In this document: in pieces, positions 54,753-63,963 of the stretch
Layout of the letters: each line of letters begins with the position of its first letter
Position numbering within the stretch: the stretch's first letter is position 1
Translations under genes and position numbers: made by a program
Assembly: GCA_016187945.1 (NCBI GenBank)
Contig: JACPIT010000002.1
Coordinates: 310,001 to 374,000 of the forward strand
From: Opitutia bacterium
GTDB lineage: Bacteria > Verrucomicrobiota > Verrucomicrobiia > Opitutales > Opitutaceae
Direction: 5' to 3'
DNA length: 64,000 nucleotides
The notes under the pieces: model-generated
What the model was told of the DNA's origin: nothing
The model's database searches: none
Seen by the model: only the letters and a program-made list of their open reading frames with translations

Positions 54753-55709
54753 ATGAAAAAGAGGCCGACTCCACGCCGACCGAAAACGAAAACGCGCAGC
54801 CCTCTGCAGTCCGTCACCGTTCGCGTGCCCGGCAGCACGTCGAACCTCGGCGCCGGTTTCGACACGCTCGGCATGGCCGTCGCGCTCTACAACGACGTCA
54901 CGCTCACGTGCACCGCCGAACCCGGCGTGCACGCGGCCACGCCCGACGCCGTTGCCGGTCTCGACATGGCGAGCGAAGCGGCCGCGTGGTTCTTCGCGCG
55001 CGCCGATGTGGACGAGTTTGGTTTTTCCTTCTCAGTGAAGGGCGACGTGCCGATGTCGCGCGGCCTCGGCTCGAGCGTCACGCTCCGCGCCGGCATCGTC
55101 GCCGGCCTCAACGAACTCAGCGGCGCCGGCCTCGATAAGGACGATCTCGCCGAACTCGTCACGAAGCTCGAAGGCCACCCCGACAACGCCACGCCGGCCG
55201 TCCTCGGCGGTTTCTGCGTCGGCCGCACCGATCCGAATCGCGGCGTGCTCACCGGCGTCGTGCGTCGCGCGATCGGCAAGGAACTCGTGTTCGTCGTCGT
55301 TTCCCCGTCGCAGGAACTCGAAACCAAGAAAGCCCGCGGCATCCTCCCGAAGGAGATTCCGTATTTCGACGCCGTGCGCAGCATCAACAGCGCGAGCTAC
55401 GTCGTGGCCGCGTTTCTCTCCGGCGAATACGACCGCCTCACGCACGCCGTCGCCGATTTCATGCACGAGCCGTATCGCCTGCCGCTGATTCCCGGCGCGC
55501 GCGATGCGATCGAAGCCGGCGTGAGCGCCGGCGCTCTGACCGGCTGGCTGAGCGGCAGCGGTTCGAGCGTGATGTGCGTCGCGCGTCCGGCGAAAGCCGC
55601 GAAGGTCGCGCGCGCGATGGTCCACGCTTTCGCCGCCGCGAAGGTGCCCAGCCGTGCGTTCCGCCTGCACGCCGACAACGACGGCCTGCGGATCGTGGCG
55701 CGCAAGTAG
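54753..55709 (+). CDS. thrB: Homoserine kinase
   Basis: ThrB phosphorylates homoserine in threonine synthesis. The 318-residue product is a GHMP kinase: VRVPGSTSNLGAGFDTLGMAV, the ATP loop PMSRGLGSSVTLRAGIV, GHPDNATPAVLGG, and GWLSGSGSSVMCV. lysC and thrC, also in the threonine pathway, lie close downstream; plsY is between. Confidence 0.95.
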   Translation: MKKRPTPRRPKTKTRSPLQSVTVRVPGSTSNLGAGFDTLGMAVALYNDVTLTCTAEPGVHAATPDAVAGLDMASEAAAWFFARADVDEFGFSFSVKGDVPMSRGLGSSVTLRAGIVAGLNELSGAGLDKDDLAELVTKLEGHPDNATPAVLGGFCVGRTDPNRGVLTGVVRRAIGKELVFVVVSPSQELETKKARGILPKEIPYFDAVRSINSASYVVAAFLSGEYDRLTHAVADFMHEPYRLPLIPGARDAIEAGVSAGALTGWLSGSGSSVMCVARPAKAAKVARAMVHAFAAAKVPSRAFRLHADNDGLRIVARK

Positions 55710-55746
55710 GGCCGGCTTCCTGCCGACCCCGGCGCTCTCGCGCCGA

Positions 55747-55819
55747 CGTAGCAGCCGTCGTCAGACGGCTGAGAGCCCGCGGCACTCATGCTCCCAGCCG
55801 ACTGACGTCGGCTGCTACG
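55747..55819. repeat. Dispersed palindrome (CGTAGCAGCCGACG family)
   Basis: Ends CGTAGCAGCC and GGCTGCTACG pair. Related copies are at 25336-25406 and 58021-58165. Confidence 0.83.
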
Positions 55820-55952
55820 ACTCTGACGCGCATGTTCGTCCGCATGGTGGCTGCGCCCGCGCTTGTCCGGCCAAACCCCACGCCCGCGCGACCGTTAATT
55901 CGTTGACCGCTCCGACGCCGCGCGCGCAAGCTCCTCGGACTCGCTCTGGGCC

Positions 55953-56627
55953 ATGAGCAATTTCTGGATCACCGTCACCGCACTCGCCGGCTACCTGCTG
56001 GGCGCGCTGCCGTTTGGATACTTGGTGGCGAAGGCGCACGGCGTCGACATCTTCAAGGCCGGCAGCGGCAACCCCGGAGCGACGAACGTCAAACGCGTCC
56101 TCGGCGCGAAGGCGGGCAACACGGTGCTCGTGCTCGACATGCTCAAAGGCGCCGCCGCGACCGCGTGGCCGCTGCTGCCGTTCGTCGACGAGGAGCGCAA
56201 AATCGTCCTCCAACTCATCGGCGTCGTCGCCGCGGTGATCGGCCATGCGTTTTCCGTTTTCACGCGCTTCAAAGGCGGCAAGAGCGTCGCGACCGCCGCG
56301 GGCGGCTTGTTCGTGCTCATTCCGCTGGCCGGCGCGATCGCGGGCGCGACTTGGGTCGTGGCGTTCTACGCGTTTCGCTATGTCTCGCTGGCGTCGATTC
56401 TCGCGGCCATCGCGATCATCGCGGCGAGTTGGCTGCTGCCTTACCATGTGGCCGTGGCCGTGATTACGACCGTCCTCGCGACCTTCGTCATCGTCCGCCA
56501 CCACGAAAACATCCGGCGCCTGCTCAACGGCACCGAGAACCGCTTCGTGAAAAAATCCGCCGCGCCTGCCCCGATGCCGACCGCGGCAGGCGCCGCCGAC
56601 GCAGACGCGAAAAAATCCACGCCGTAA
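55953..56627 (+). CDS. plsY: Acyl-phosphate glycerol-3-phosphate acyltransferase PlsY
   Basis: PlsY makes lysophosphatidic acid from acyl phosphate at the membrane. The 224-residue product has GYLLGALPFGYLVAKAHGVD, AGSGNPGATNVKRVLG and RFKGGKSVATAAGG, the three conserved loops, with about six membrane segments and an alanine-rich tail. Confidence 0.95.
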   Translation: MSNFWITVTALAGYLLGALPFGYLVAKAHGVDIFKAGSGNPGATNVKRVLGAKAGNTVLVLDMLKGAAATAWPLLPFVDEERKIVLQLIGVVAAVIGHAFSVFTRFKGGKSVATAAGGLFVLIPLAGAIAGATWVVAFYAFRYVSLASILAAIAIIAASWLLPYHVAVAVITTVLATFVIVRHHENIRRLLNGTENRFVKKSAAPAPMPTAAGAADADAKKSTP

Positions 56628-56733
56628 TCCTGACCGCTTTCTCGCGGCTCGGGAGTGCGGCGGGTATGACGCATCGGCCCCGCTGGCCGCTTGCCAATCC
56701 GCCGCCTGCCGGGCCATCTAGCAGGTTCTCGCC

Positions 56734-57954
56734 ATGGCTCTCATCGTTCAAAAATACGGCGGCACCTCCGTGGGTGACGTCGAGCGCATCAAGAACGTCG
56801 CCGCCCGCATCAAGGTCACTCGCGACTCCGGTCATCAGGTCGTCGTCGTCGTGTCCGCTCGCTCCGGCGTCACGAACGAGTTGATCGCGCGCGCCAAAGC
56901 CGTGAACCCGCGCCCCGACAGCCGCGAGATGGACATGCTCCTCGCCATCGGCGAGCAGGAGACGATCGCGCTGACCGCCATGGCGCTGCACGGCCTCGAC
57001 GTCCCCGCGGTGTCCTACACCGGTCCGCAAGCCGGCATCGTCACAGACCTCGTCCACACCAAGGCGAAGATCAAAAACATCATCCCGACCGCGCTGCGCA
57101 AGGATCTCGACGCCGGCAAGGTCATCATCGTCGCCGGCTTTCAGGGTCTGAACGAAAAGGGCCAGATCACCACGCTCGGCCGCGGCGGGTCCGACCTCAC
57201 CGCCATCGCGCTCGCCGCCGCCCTCCGCGCCGACAAGTGCGAAATCTACACCGACGTCGACGGCGTCTACACCGCCGACCCGCGCCACGTGCCGGAGGCG
57301 ACGAAACTCAACGAAATTTCCTACGACGAGATGCTCGAACTCGCCTCGCAGGGCTCGAAGGTCATGCAGTCGCGCTCCGTCGAGTTCGCCAAGAAATATG
57401 GCGTCGTTTTCGAAGTCCGCTCCAGCTTTAACCACAACCCGGGAACCATCGTGAAAGAAGAAGTCGCTTACATGGAAAAGGTCGTCGTGCGCGGCGTCGC
57501 CGTCGACAAGGATCAGGCGAAGGTCGTCATCAGCAACCTGACCGACAAACCGGGCAACGCCGCTGCGGTCCTTCGCGCGCTCGCCGACGCCAGCATCAAC
57601 GTCGACATGATTGTCCAGACCGCCGCGCAACACGGCGCCTGCAACCTGACCTTTACCGTGCCGAAGGACGACGCGCACAGCGCCGTGAAGGTGCTCCCGA
57701 CCGTCTTCAAGAAGCTCGGCGGCGGCGAAGTCGCGGCCTACGACAACATCGCGAAGCTCTCCGTCGTCGGCGTCGGCATGCGCACGCACGCCGGTGTCGC
57801 CGCGCAGATGCTCGAAGCGCTCGCCGCGGCCAGCGTCAACGTCGAGCTCATCGCCACCTCCGAGATCAAGGTCACGCTCGCCGTCCCGCGCGAACGCGCC
57901 GACGACGCCCAGCGCGCCGTCCACACCGCCTTCGGTCTCGGGAAGAAGGAATAA
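56734..57954 (+). CDS. lysC: Aspartate kinase
   Basis: LysC starts lysine, threonine and methionine synthesis. The 406-residue product has IVQKYGGTSVGDVERIK, TLGRGGSDLTAIALAAAL and YTDVDGVYTADPR in the kinase domain, then two ACT domains (about 265-400) that usually bind end-product inhibitors. Together with thrB and thrC it suggests local control of threonine synthesis. Confidence 0.97.
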   Translation: MALIVQKYGGTSVGDVERIKNVAARIKVTRDSGHQVVVVVSARSGVTNELIARAKAVNPRPDSREMDMLLAIGEQETIALTAMALHGLDVPAVSYTGPQAGIVTDLVHTKAKIKNIIPTALRKDLDAGKVIIVAGFQGLNEKGQITTLGRGGSDLTAIALAAALRADKCEIYTDVDGVYTADPRHVPEATKLNEISYDEMLELASQGSKVMQSRSVEFAKKYGVVFEVRSSFNHNPGTIVKEEVAYMEKVVVRGVAVDKDQAKVVISNLTDKPGNAAAVLRALADASINVDMIVQTAAQHGACNLTFTVPKDDAHSAVKVLPTVFKKLGGGEVAAYDNIAKLSVVGVGMRTHAGVAAQMLEALAAASVNVELIATSEIKVTLAVPRERADDAQRAVHTAFGLGKKE

Positions 57955-57970
57955 CTGCGGGGCCACAAAA

Positions 57971-58001
57971 GGCGCAAAATGCACAAAACATTTTTTGCGC
58001 C
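57971..58001 (+). terminator. AT-rich hairpin after lysC
   Basis: GGCGCAAAATG pairs with CATTTTTTGCGCC. The region is also built of 9-nt units like CACAAAAGG, a pattern resembling other dispersed repeats here. Confidence 0.55.
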
Positions 58002-58020
58002 CTCGGTGCGCGCGCCGCGT

Positions 58021-58165
58021 CGTAGCAGCCGAGGTGACGAGGCTGTTCGTCGTTCCGGTGTAGGTGGCACGCTCGCCGCGCCACTGCTGCGAGCGACGGA
58101 CGGGTTGCGAGCCAGCGGCAATCTAATCGTCATCGCGTGCCAGCCTCCTCACGTCGGCTGCTACG
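58021..58165. repeat. Dispersed palindrome with large loop (CGTAGCAGCC family)
   Basis: Arms 58021-58045 and 58141-58165 pair. The 95-base interior holds a second short inverted repeat (around 58060-58085), as if another element had landed inside. Confidence 0.75.
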
Positions 58166-58203
58166 GGCGTGCGGAATTCGATGCTTCGTGATTATCTGAT
58201 CCC

Positions 58204-59562
58204 ATGAAATTCGTCTCCACGCGCGGCCAGTCACCCGCGGTTTCGTTCACCGAAGCCGTCGCGCTCGGCCTCGCGCCGGACGGCGGACTGTTTCTGCCCG
58301 AAGCGCTGCCCGACCTCTCGCCGCGCCTGCGTGGCTGGTCGCAACTCAGCTACGCCGATCTTTGCGCCGAGTTCATGGGTGTCTTTGCGACCGACGTCCC
58401 CGAAGACGTCCTCGCGCGTCTCGTGCGCCGCTCCTACGCGACGTTCACGCACCCGGAAATCGCGCCGCTGCGCCGCCTCGACGAACGACTCTACGTGCTC
58501 GAGCTGTTCCACGGGCCGACGCTCGCGTTCAAGGATTTCGCGCTCCAACTCCTCGGCAATCTCTACGGCTGGCACTGCGAGCAGACCGGCCGCAGCATCA
58601 ACGTCCTCGGCGCCACCTCCGGCGACACCGGCGCCGCCGCGATCCACGGCCTGCTCGGCAAGCCGCGCACCGCGATTTTCATTCTGTATCCGGACGGTCG
58701 CGTCTCGCCGCTCCAGGAGCGCCAGATGGCCTGCACCGGCGCGGCCAACGTCCACGCGCTCGCGCTGGACGGCACCTTCGACGACGCGCAGCGGCTCTTG
58801 AAGGACGCGTTCGGCGACCGAGCGTTCGCCGAGTCGCAACACCTTTCCGCGGTCAACTCCATCAACCTCGCGCGCGTGTTGGCGCAGTGCGTCTATTACC
58901 TCCATGCGTGGCTCCGCCTGCCCGACGACGTGCGAGAGACCGCAGAGTTCGTCGTGCCGACGGGCAATTTCGGCAACGTCTTCGCCGGCTGGATGCTCGA
59001 GCGCATGGGCGTGCCGATCGGGGGCTTCAAGGTCGCGACGAATCAGAACGACATTCTCCACCGCTTCTTCACGACCGGCGAATACCGCGTCGGCGCCGTG
59101 CACCCGAGCCTCGCGCCGTCGATGGACATCCAGGTCGCCTCGAACTTCGAGCGCTGGCTCTACTACCACTTCGACGAAAATCCCGAGCAGGTGCGCGCGA
59201 CGATGGACGAACTGAAACGCACCGGCGCGACGCGCGTGCCGCAGTTCGATTCGCACGTCTTCAGCTCGTCGCGTGCGACCGACACCGACATTGCGGCGAC
59301 GATCCAACGCGTGCACGAGCGCTACCGCTACGTGCTCGATCCGCACACCGCCTGCGGCTTCCAGGAGTTGCATCCGGATCGCACGAGCGTGGTGCTCGCG
59401 ACCGCGCATCCGGCGAAATTCCCCGAAGCGCTCCGCGCCGCGATCGACGTCGAACCGACGCATCCGACCCTCGAAGCGCTGAAGGCGAAACCGCTCGCGA
59501 AGCACGCGCTGCCGGTCGACCTCGCGAAGCTGAAGGATTTTATCCGCGCGCACGGCGTGTAG
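58204..59562 (+). CDS. thrC: Threonine synthase
   Basis: ThrC converts O-phosphohomoserine to threonine with PLP. The 452-residue product has STRGQSPAVSFTEAVALGLAPDGGLFLPE, the PLP lysine at 110 in LAFKDFALQ, GATSGDTGAAAIHG, and VPTGNFGNVFAGW. The N-terminal extension and length match the longer class of threonine synthases. Confidence 0.96.
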   Translation: MKFVSTRGQSPAVSFTEAVALGLAPDGGLFLPEALPDLSPRLRGWSQLSYADLCAEFMGVFATDVPEDVLARLVRRSYATFTHPEIAPLRRLDERLYVLELFHGPTLAFKDFALQLLGNLYGWHCEQTGRSINVLGATSGDTGAAAIHGLLGKPRTAIFILYPDGRVSPLQERQMACTGAANVHALALDGTFDDAQRLLKDAFGDRAFAESQHLSAVNSINLARVLAQCVYYLHAWLRLPDDVRETAEFVVPTGNFGNVFAGWMLERMGVPIGGFKVATNQNDILHRFFTTGEYRVGAVHPSLAPSMDIQVASNFERWLYYHFDENPEQVRATMDELKRTGATRVPQFDSHVFSSSRATDTDIAATIQRVHERYRYVLDPHTACGFQELHPDRTSVVLATAHPAKFPEALRAAIDVEPTHPTLEALKAKPLAKHALPVDLAKLKDFIRAHGV

Positions 59563-59569
59563 CGCGCGA

Positions 59570-59676
59570 GGGTGGGGCGCGGGCTCCGCGCCGCGCCGAG
59601 TTGCGGCGGGCGGCTCGTCGAGGACGACTCGCCCTACCTGGCATCGCGGCGGCGAAGGGACGAGCGGCCCGACCTT
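59570..59676. repeat. Composite dispersed repeat, copy 2
   Basis: Same three-part order as 46016-46130 (GGGCGCGG...CTCCGCG, then the GGACGACTCGCCCTACC arm, then GCGGCGGCGAAGGGAC), with moderate divergence. Confidence 0.78.
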
Positions 59677-59717
59677 TGCATTGCGCCGCGGCCCGCCGCA
59701 CTTAGCTTCGCTCGCTC

Positions 59718-61637
59718 ATGAAGCTCCTCCACGCCGCCAGCCTGCTCGTCGCGGGCGCTCTGGCTTCGCTCGTTGCCTTCGCCCAGACCCCGCCGCTCAC
59801 GCCGGACATCCCGGCGAAATTCACGCCGCCGACCGACGACTACGATTACGTTCGCCGCGTCGAGATGATCCCGATGCGCGATGGCGTGAAACTGCACACC
59901 GTCATCGTCGTTCCGAAAGGCGCCCAACGCGCGCCGATGCTGCTCACGCGCACGCCCTACGACGCCGACGCGCGCAGCTCGCGCACAAAATCTCCGCGCA
60001 TGCTCGCGCGCCTCGCGTTGGCGGACGAGGTGTTCGTCGCCGGCGGCTACATCCGCGTCTATCAGGATGTGCGCGGCAAACACGGCTCCGAGGGCGACTA
60101 TGTCATGACGCGCCCGCCGCGCGGTCCGCTGAACGACACGCCCGTCGATCACACGACCGACGCGTGGGACACAATCGATTGGCTGGTGAAAAACGTGCCC
60201 GAGTCGAACGGTCGCGTCGGCATGATCGGCTCGTCTTACGAAGGGTTCACCGTCGTCATGGCGCTGCTCGATCCGCATCCCGCGCTCAAGGTCGCCGCGC
60301 CCGAGAGCCCGATGATCGACGGCTGGATGGGCGACGATTGGTTTCACTACGGCGCGTTTCGTCAGGTGAACTTCGACTACTTCACCGGCCAACTCGGCGG
60401 CAAGTCCAAGGGCGATCCGGCGATCCGCGGCAATGTCGACGACTACGACCTGCTGCGCCGCCTCGGTTCGGCCGGCGCGTTCGCGCACGCGACCGGCATC
60501 GATCAACTCGCGTGGTGGCAGAAGCTTGTCGAGCACCCGACCTACGACGCGTTCTGGCAGCAGCAGGCGCTCGACCGGCTGCTCGCCAAAGTGCCGTTGA
60601 AAGTTCCGACCCTCTGGCTGCAAGGCCTCTGGGATCAGGAGGACATTTGGGGCGCCGTCCACGCGTATCCGGTGATGGAGGCGAAGGACGCGCACAACGC
60701 CATGAACTTCCTCGTGCTCGGTCCGTGGTTTCACAGCCAGATCAACCGCACCGGCACGGCGCTCGGTCCGCTGCAATGGGACGGCGACACTGCGATCCAA
60801 GTCCGGCGCGACATCATCAAGCCGCTCTTCGATCAATACCTGAAGGACAACGCGCCGCGCGCGGTCACGCCGCCGGTCTTCGTCTACAACACCGGCGAGA
60901 ACCGCTGGGAAAAATACGACCGCTGGCCGCTCGCCGGCGGCGACAGCGACGTGAAGCCGACGCCGCTCTACCTCCACGCGAACGGCGCGCTCGCCTTCGC
61001 CGCTCCCGCGAGCGTCGGCGAGGCGGCTGCGTTCGACGAATTCGTTTCCGACCCCGCCAAGCCCGTGCCGTATCTGCCGCGCCCGGTGAAATTCGGCGAC
61101 AGCGAGGCGTGGCGGCGCTGGCTCGTGACCGACCAGCGTTTCGTCGCCGATCGGCCCGACGTGCTCGTCTATCAAACCGAACCGCTGCCCGCGCCGGTGC
61201 ACATTGCCGGCGCGCCCATCGTGCACCTGCTCGCCTCGACGAGCGGCACCGACAGCGACTGGATCGTGAAAATCATCGACGTCTTCCCCGACGAAGTGCC
61301 GTCGCAGCCTGAGTTCGGCGGCTACCAACTGCCGATCTCGCTCGAGATATTCCGCGGTCGTTACCGCGAGAGCTTCGAAAAGCCATCACCGCTCGCGGCG
61401 GGCAAAGCGCTCGCTTACACCCTCGCCCTGCCGCACGCGAATCACGTGTTCAAACCGGGCCATCGCGTCATGGTGCAGATTCAGTCGACGTTGTTTCCGC
61501 TCTACGATCGCAACCCGCAGAAGTTCGTCCCGAACATCTTCCTCGCGACGCCGACCGACTACCAGAAGGCCACGCAGCGCATCTATCGCGGCGGCACGGA
61601 CGGCACGCACATCGATTTGCCGGTCGTTCCGCAGTAG
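59718..61637 (+). CDS. Secreted CocE/NonD (S15-like) hydrolase
   Basis: The 639-residue protein has a signal peptide (about 1-22). The alpha/beta hydrolase domain has RVEMIPMRDGVKLHTVIVVPK, GGYIRVYQDVRGKHGSEGDY, and the nucleophile Ser 173 in MIGSSYEGFT; an Asp in LQGLWDQED and a His in LGPWFHSQ fit the triad. The C-terminal jelly-roll has FKPGHRVMVQIQS. Relatives cleave X-Pro peptides or amino acid esters; the substrate is unknown. Confidence 0.9.
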   Translation: MKLLHAASLLVAGALASLVAFAQTPPLTPDIPAKFTPPTDDYDYVRRVEMIPMRDGVKLHTVIVVPKGAQRAPMLLTRTPYDADARSSRTKSPRMLARLALADEVFVAGGYIRVYQDVRGKHGSEGDYVMTRPPRGPLNDTPVDHTTDAWDTIDWLVKNVPESNGRVGMIGSSYEGFTVVMALLDPHPALKVAAPESPMIDGWMGDDWFHYGAFRQVNFDYFTGQLGGKSKGDPAIRGNVDDYDLLRRLGSAGAFAHATGIDQLAWWQKLVEHPTYDAFWQQQALDRLLAKVPLKVPTLWLQGLWDQEDIWGAVHAYPVMEAKDAHNAMNFLVLGPWFHSQINRTGTALGPLQWDGDTAIQVRRDIIKPLFDQYLKDNAPRAVTPPVFVYNTGENRWEKYDRWPLAGGDSDVKPTPLYLHANGALAFAAPASVGEAAAFDEFVSDPAKPVPYLPRPVKFGDSEAWRRWLVTDQRFVADRPDVLVYQTEPLPAPVHIAGAPIVHLLASTSGTDSDWIVKIIDVFPDEVPSQPEFGGYQLPISLEIFRGRYRESFEKPSPLAAGKALAYTLALPHANHVFKPGHRVMVQIQSTLFPLYDRNPQKFVPNIFLATPTDYQKATQRIYRGGTDGTHIDLPVVPQ

Positions 61638-61741
61638 CGGCTCTGAAAAATTCGGGTGGCGTCGCATAACTCTGGCTGCAAACCCGCGGGCCGCTCGTGC
61701 TCGCGCTGGCGCAGCAGGGAACCGCGGCTCAGTGTCGGCGC

Positions 61742-62479
61742 GTGAAGTTCCAGGACCATTTCTCGAATCAAGCGGCCACCTACGCGCAGTCGCGCCCGAC
61801 CTATCCGGTGGCGCTCTTCGACGAACTCGCGCGGCTCGCACCGTCCCGTGGGCTGGCGTGGGATTGCGGCACGGGCAACGGTCAGGCCGCTGTGGCGCTC
61901 GCGTCGCATTTTCAGCGCGTGATCGCGACCGAGCCGAGCGAAGCGCAGCTCGCCGCGGCAACGCCGCACGCGCGCGTCGTCTACTTGCGCAGCGCGGAAC
62001 TCGCACCGACCGTGCGCGACCACACCGTCGATCTCGTCACCGCCGCGCAGGCGGCGCACTGGTTCGACCGGCCGAAGTTTTACGCGGAGGTGAAGCGCGT
62101 GCTGCGCCCCGGTGGCGTCGTGGCGCTGTGGAGTTACTGGCTCGCGCGTGTGAGCCCGGAAATCGATCGCGTGGTCGATCGCTTCTATCACGAGACGACG
62201 GGGCCGTATTGGCCGCCCGAGCGCGTGCACGTCGAGAATCGCTACCGCGATTTCGAGCTTCCGTTCGTTGAGCTGCCGTTTCCGAAGCTGACGATCGTCC
62301 GCGAATGGACAGCGGAAGAGCTGGCGGCGTTCCTGGCGAGTTGGTCGGCCGTGGAGCGCTATCGCCAAGCCCGTGGCGAAGATCCGATTCCCGCGGTCAC
62401 GGCGGAGTTGCGCACGATCTGGGGCTCGGAGAAACGAACGGTGCGCTGGGAGATGTTCGGCCGGATCGGGCGGGTGTGA
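61742..62479 (+). CDS. Class I SAM-dependent methyltransferase
   Basis: The 245-residue protein starts VKFQDHFSNQAATYAQSRPTYP, a pattern of UbiE/Methyltransf_11-like enzymes, and has the SAM loop WDCGTGNGQAAVALA, ATEPSEAQL, and AAQAAHWFD. GTG 61742 fits the family start; an upstream frame adds unconserved residues. The substrate is unknown. Confidence 0.87.
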   Translation: MKFQDHFSNQAATYAQSRPTYPVALFDELARLAPSRGLAWDCGTGNGQAAVALASHFQRVIATEPSEAQLAAATPHARVVYLRSAELAPTVRDHTVDLVTAAQAAHWFDRPKFYAEVKRVLRPGGVVALWSYWLARVSPEIDRVVDRFYHETTGPYWPPERVHVENRYRDFELPFVELPFPKLTIVREWTAEELAAFLASWSAVERYRQARGEDPIPAVTAELRTIWGSEKRTVRWEMFGRIGRV

Positions 62480-62486
62480 CCGAATT

Positions 62487-62561
62487 TGGAGGCGGGGCCA
62501 TCAGCCCCGCGGATTGTTGGCGTCGAAGCCGCGTCTCGAGGGGCTGATGGCCCCGCCTCCA
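62487..62561. repeat. Perfect palindrome between convergent genes
   Basis: Arms of 22 bases (TGGAGGCGGGGCCATCAGCC... and complement) match perfectly. It occupies the gap between two convergent stop codons (62479 and 62572), like the element at 27519-27588. Confidence 0.88.
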
Positions 62562-62571
62562 GCGAAAGAAC

Positions 62572-63963
62572 TCACAGCAGCGGCGCGAGCAGCCGGCTGA
62601 GTTCTTCGCCCAGCGTGGGGAAAAACTTCGGCGGACGCTTCGGCTGTGGCTTCGGTTTGCTGTGCGCGAACAGGCCGCGCATCCAGGCGGCGAGGCGCGC
62701 CGCGTCTTGTTTCGAGTAAGTCACTGCCGCGACTTCGAAGTTCACGAAGAGCGAGCGCAGATCCATGTTGGCCGAACCCCAGAGGCCGACGGATTCGTCG
62801 ACGAGGATGGCTTTCGCGTGGTTCATGCCGGGGCCGTAGAGCAGCACGCGCACGCCGGCTTGCTGGAGTTCGCGCAGGTAGTGTTTGCGCGCGAGGTCGG
62901 TGATCGGGTGGTTCGAGTGCGCGGGCACGACGAGGCGCACGTCGATGCCGGCGCGGGCTTGCACCATCAGCGAGCGCTGGAGCACTTCGTCCGGAATGTA
63001 GTAGGGCGTGACGATCCACACGCTGCGCTCGGCCTGCTGCACCATCGAGAGAATGCCTTCGTAGAGCGTGTCGCCGGCAACGTCGGGGCCGCTCGCGACC
63101 ACTTGGACTTCACTGTCGCCGGCCGCGAGCGGCACGCCGACGGGGATTTCGGCGTGGAGTTTCGCGATCGGCTGGTCGCTCGCGTAGGCCCAGTCGGCGA
63201 GGAAAATCTCCTCGAGCAAACTCACGGCCGGTCCCTCGATCGTCGCGCCGAAGTCGCGGAAACGGCGCTTGAGCGGCGTCGGCCCCATGTAGTCGGTGGC
63301 GAGGTTGCGTCCGCCGATCGCGGCGAGCCGGTGATCGAAGACGGCAATTTTGCGGTGATTGCGGAGGTTCGCGGAGCCGCGCGTTTGTAGTGGCAGCATC
63401 GGCATGAACGACACGACTTCGCCGCCGGCCTGCCGGATGGGATCGCAGAACGAGCCGTTGGTGAAGAAGCAGCCGAGCGAGTCGAGCAGCAGGCGCACCT
63501 GCACGCCTTCGCGCGCGCGCTGCGCGAGGAGTTTCACGACTCGGCGGCCGACCGCGTCGCGACCGAGGATGAACGTCATGAGGTGGATCGTGTGCCGGGC
63601 CTCGAGGATTTGCCGCTCGAGTTGGTGAAACGCCTCCTCGCCGGACGCGACGAACTCCACGCGATTGCCGCCGACGGGCGGGCACGCGCCGTTGAGCGTG
63701 AGCACGCGCGCGGCGAACGTCTGCGCGGCAGGGGAGGGCGGCACGCCGGGCACGATGGGACTGAGGCGCGCTTTCGTGGCGGCGAGGCGCTTGATCTTTC
63801 GACCGCCGAAGAGAAGGAACAGCGGCACGCCGACGTAGGGCACGAACGCGATCGCGAGCAGCCACGCGAACGTGTTGCCCGGCTGCTTGCGCTCGCTCAT
63901 CAGACGCGCGATGGCGAAGAACGCCAACAGGAAGCCGACCACGGTCAGCACGTGGGGCAACAC
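62572..63963 (-). CDS. cls: Cardiolipin synthase-like phospholipase D family protein
   Basis: The protein (463 residues from GTG 63963) has two N-terminal membrane segments ending VPLFLLFGGRKIKRL and two HKD motifs: HRKIAVFD followed by GGRN, and HAKAILVD followed by GSANMD. This is the cardiolipin synthase design. The frame stays open to the right edge of the window (with HPWIFG just upstream), so the real start may lie outside and the gene may be slightly longer. Confidence 0.9.
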   Translation of the reverse strand: MLPHVLTVVGFLLAFFAIARLMSERKQPGNTFAWLLAIAFVPYVGVPLFLLFGGRKIKRLAATKARLSPIVPGVPPSPAAQTFAARVLTLNGACPPVGGNRVEFVASGEEAFHQLERQILEARHTIHLMTFILGRDAVGRRVVKLLAQRAREGVQVRLLLDSLGCFFTNGSFCDPIRQAGGEVVSFMPMLPLQTRGSANLRNHRKIAVFDHRLAAIGGRNLATDYMGPTPLKRRFRDFGATIEGPAVSLLEEIFLADWAYASDQPIAKLHAEIPVGVPLAAGDSEVQVVASGPDVAGDTLYEGILSMVQQAERSVWIVTPYYIPDEVLQRSLMVQARAGIDVRLVVPAHSNHPITDLARKHYLRELQQAGVRVLLYGPGMNHAKAILVDESVGLWGSANMDLRSLFVNFEVAAVTYSKQDAARLAAWMRGLFAHSKPKPQPKRPPKFFPTLGEELSRLLAPLL

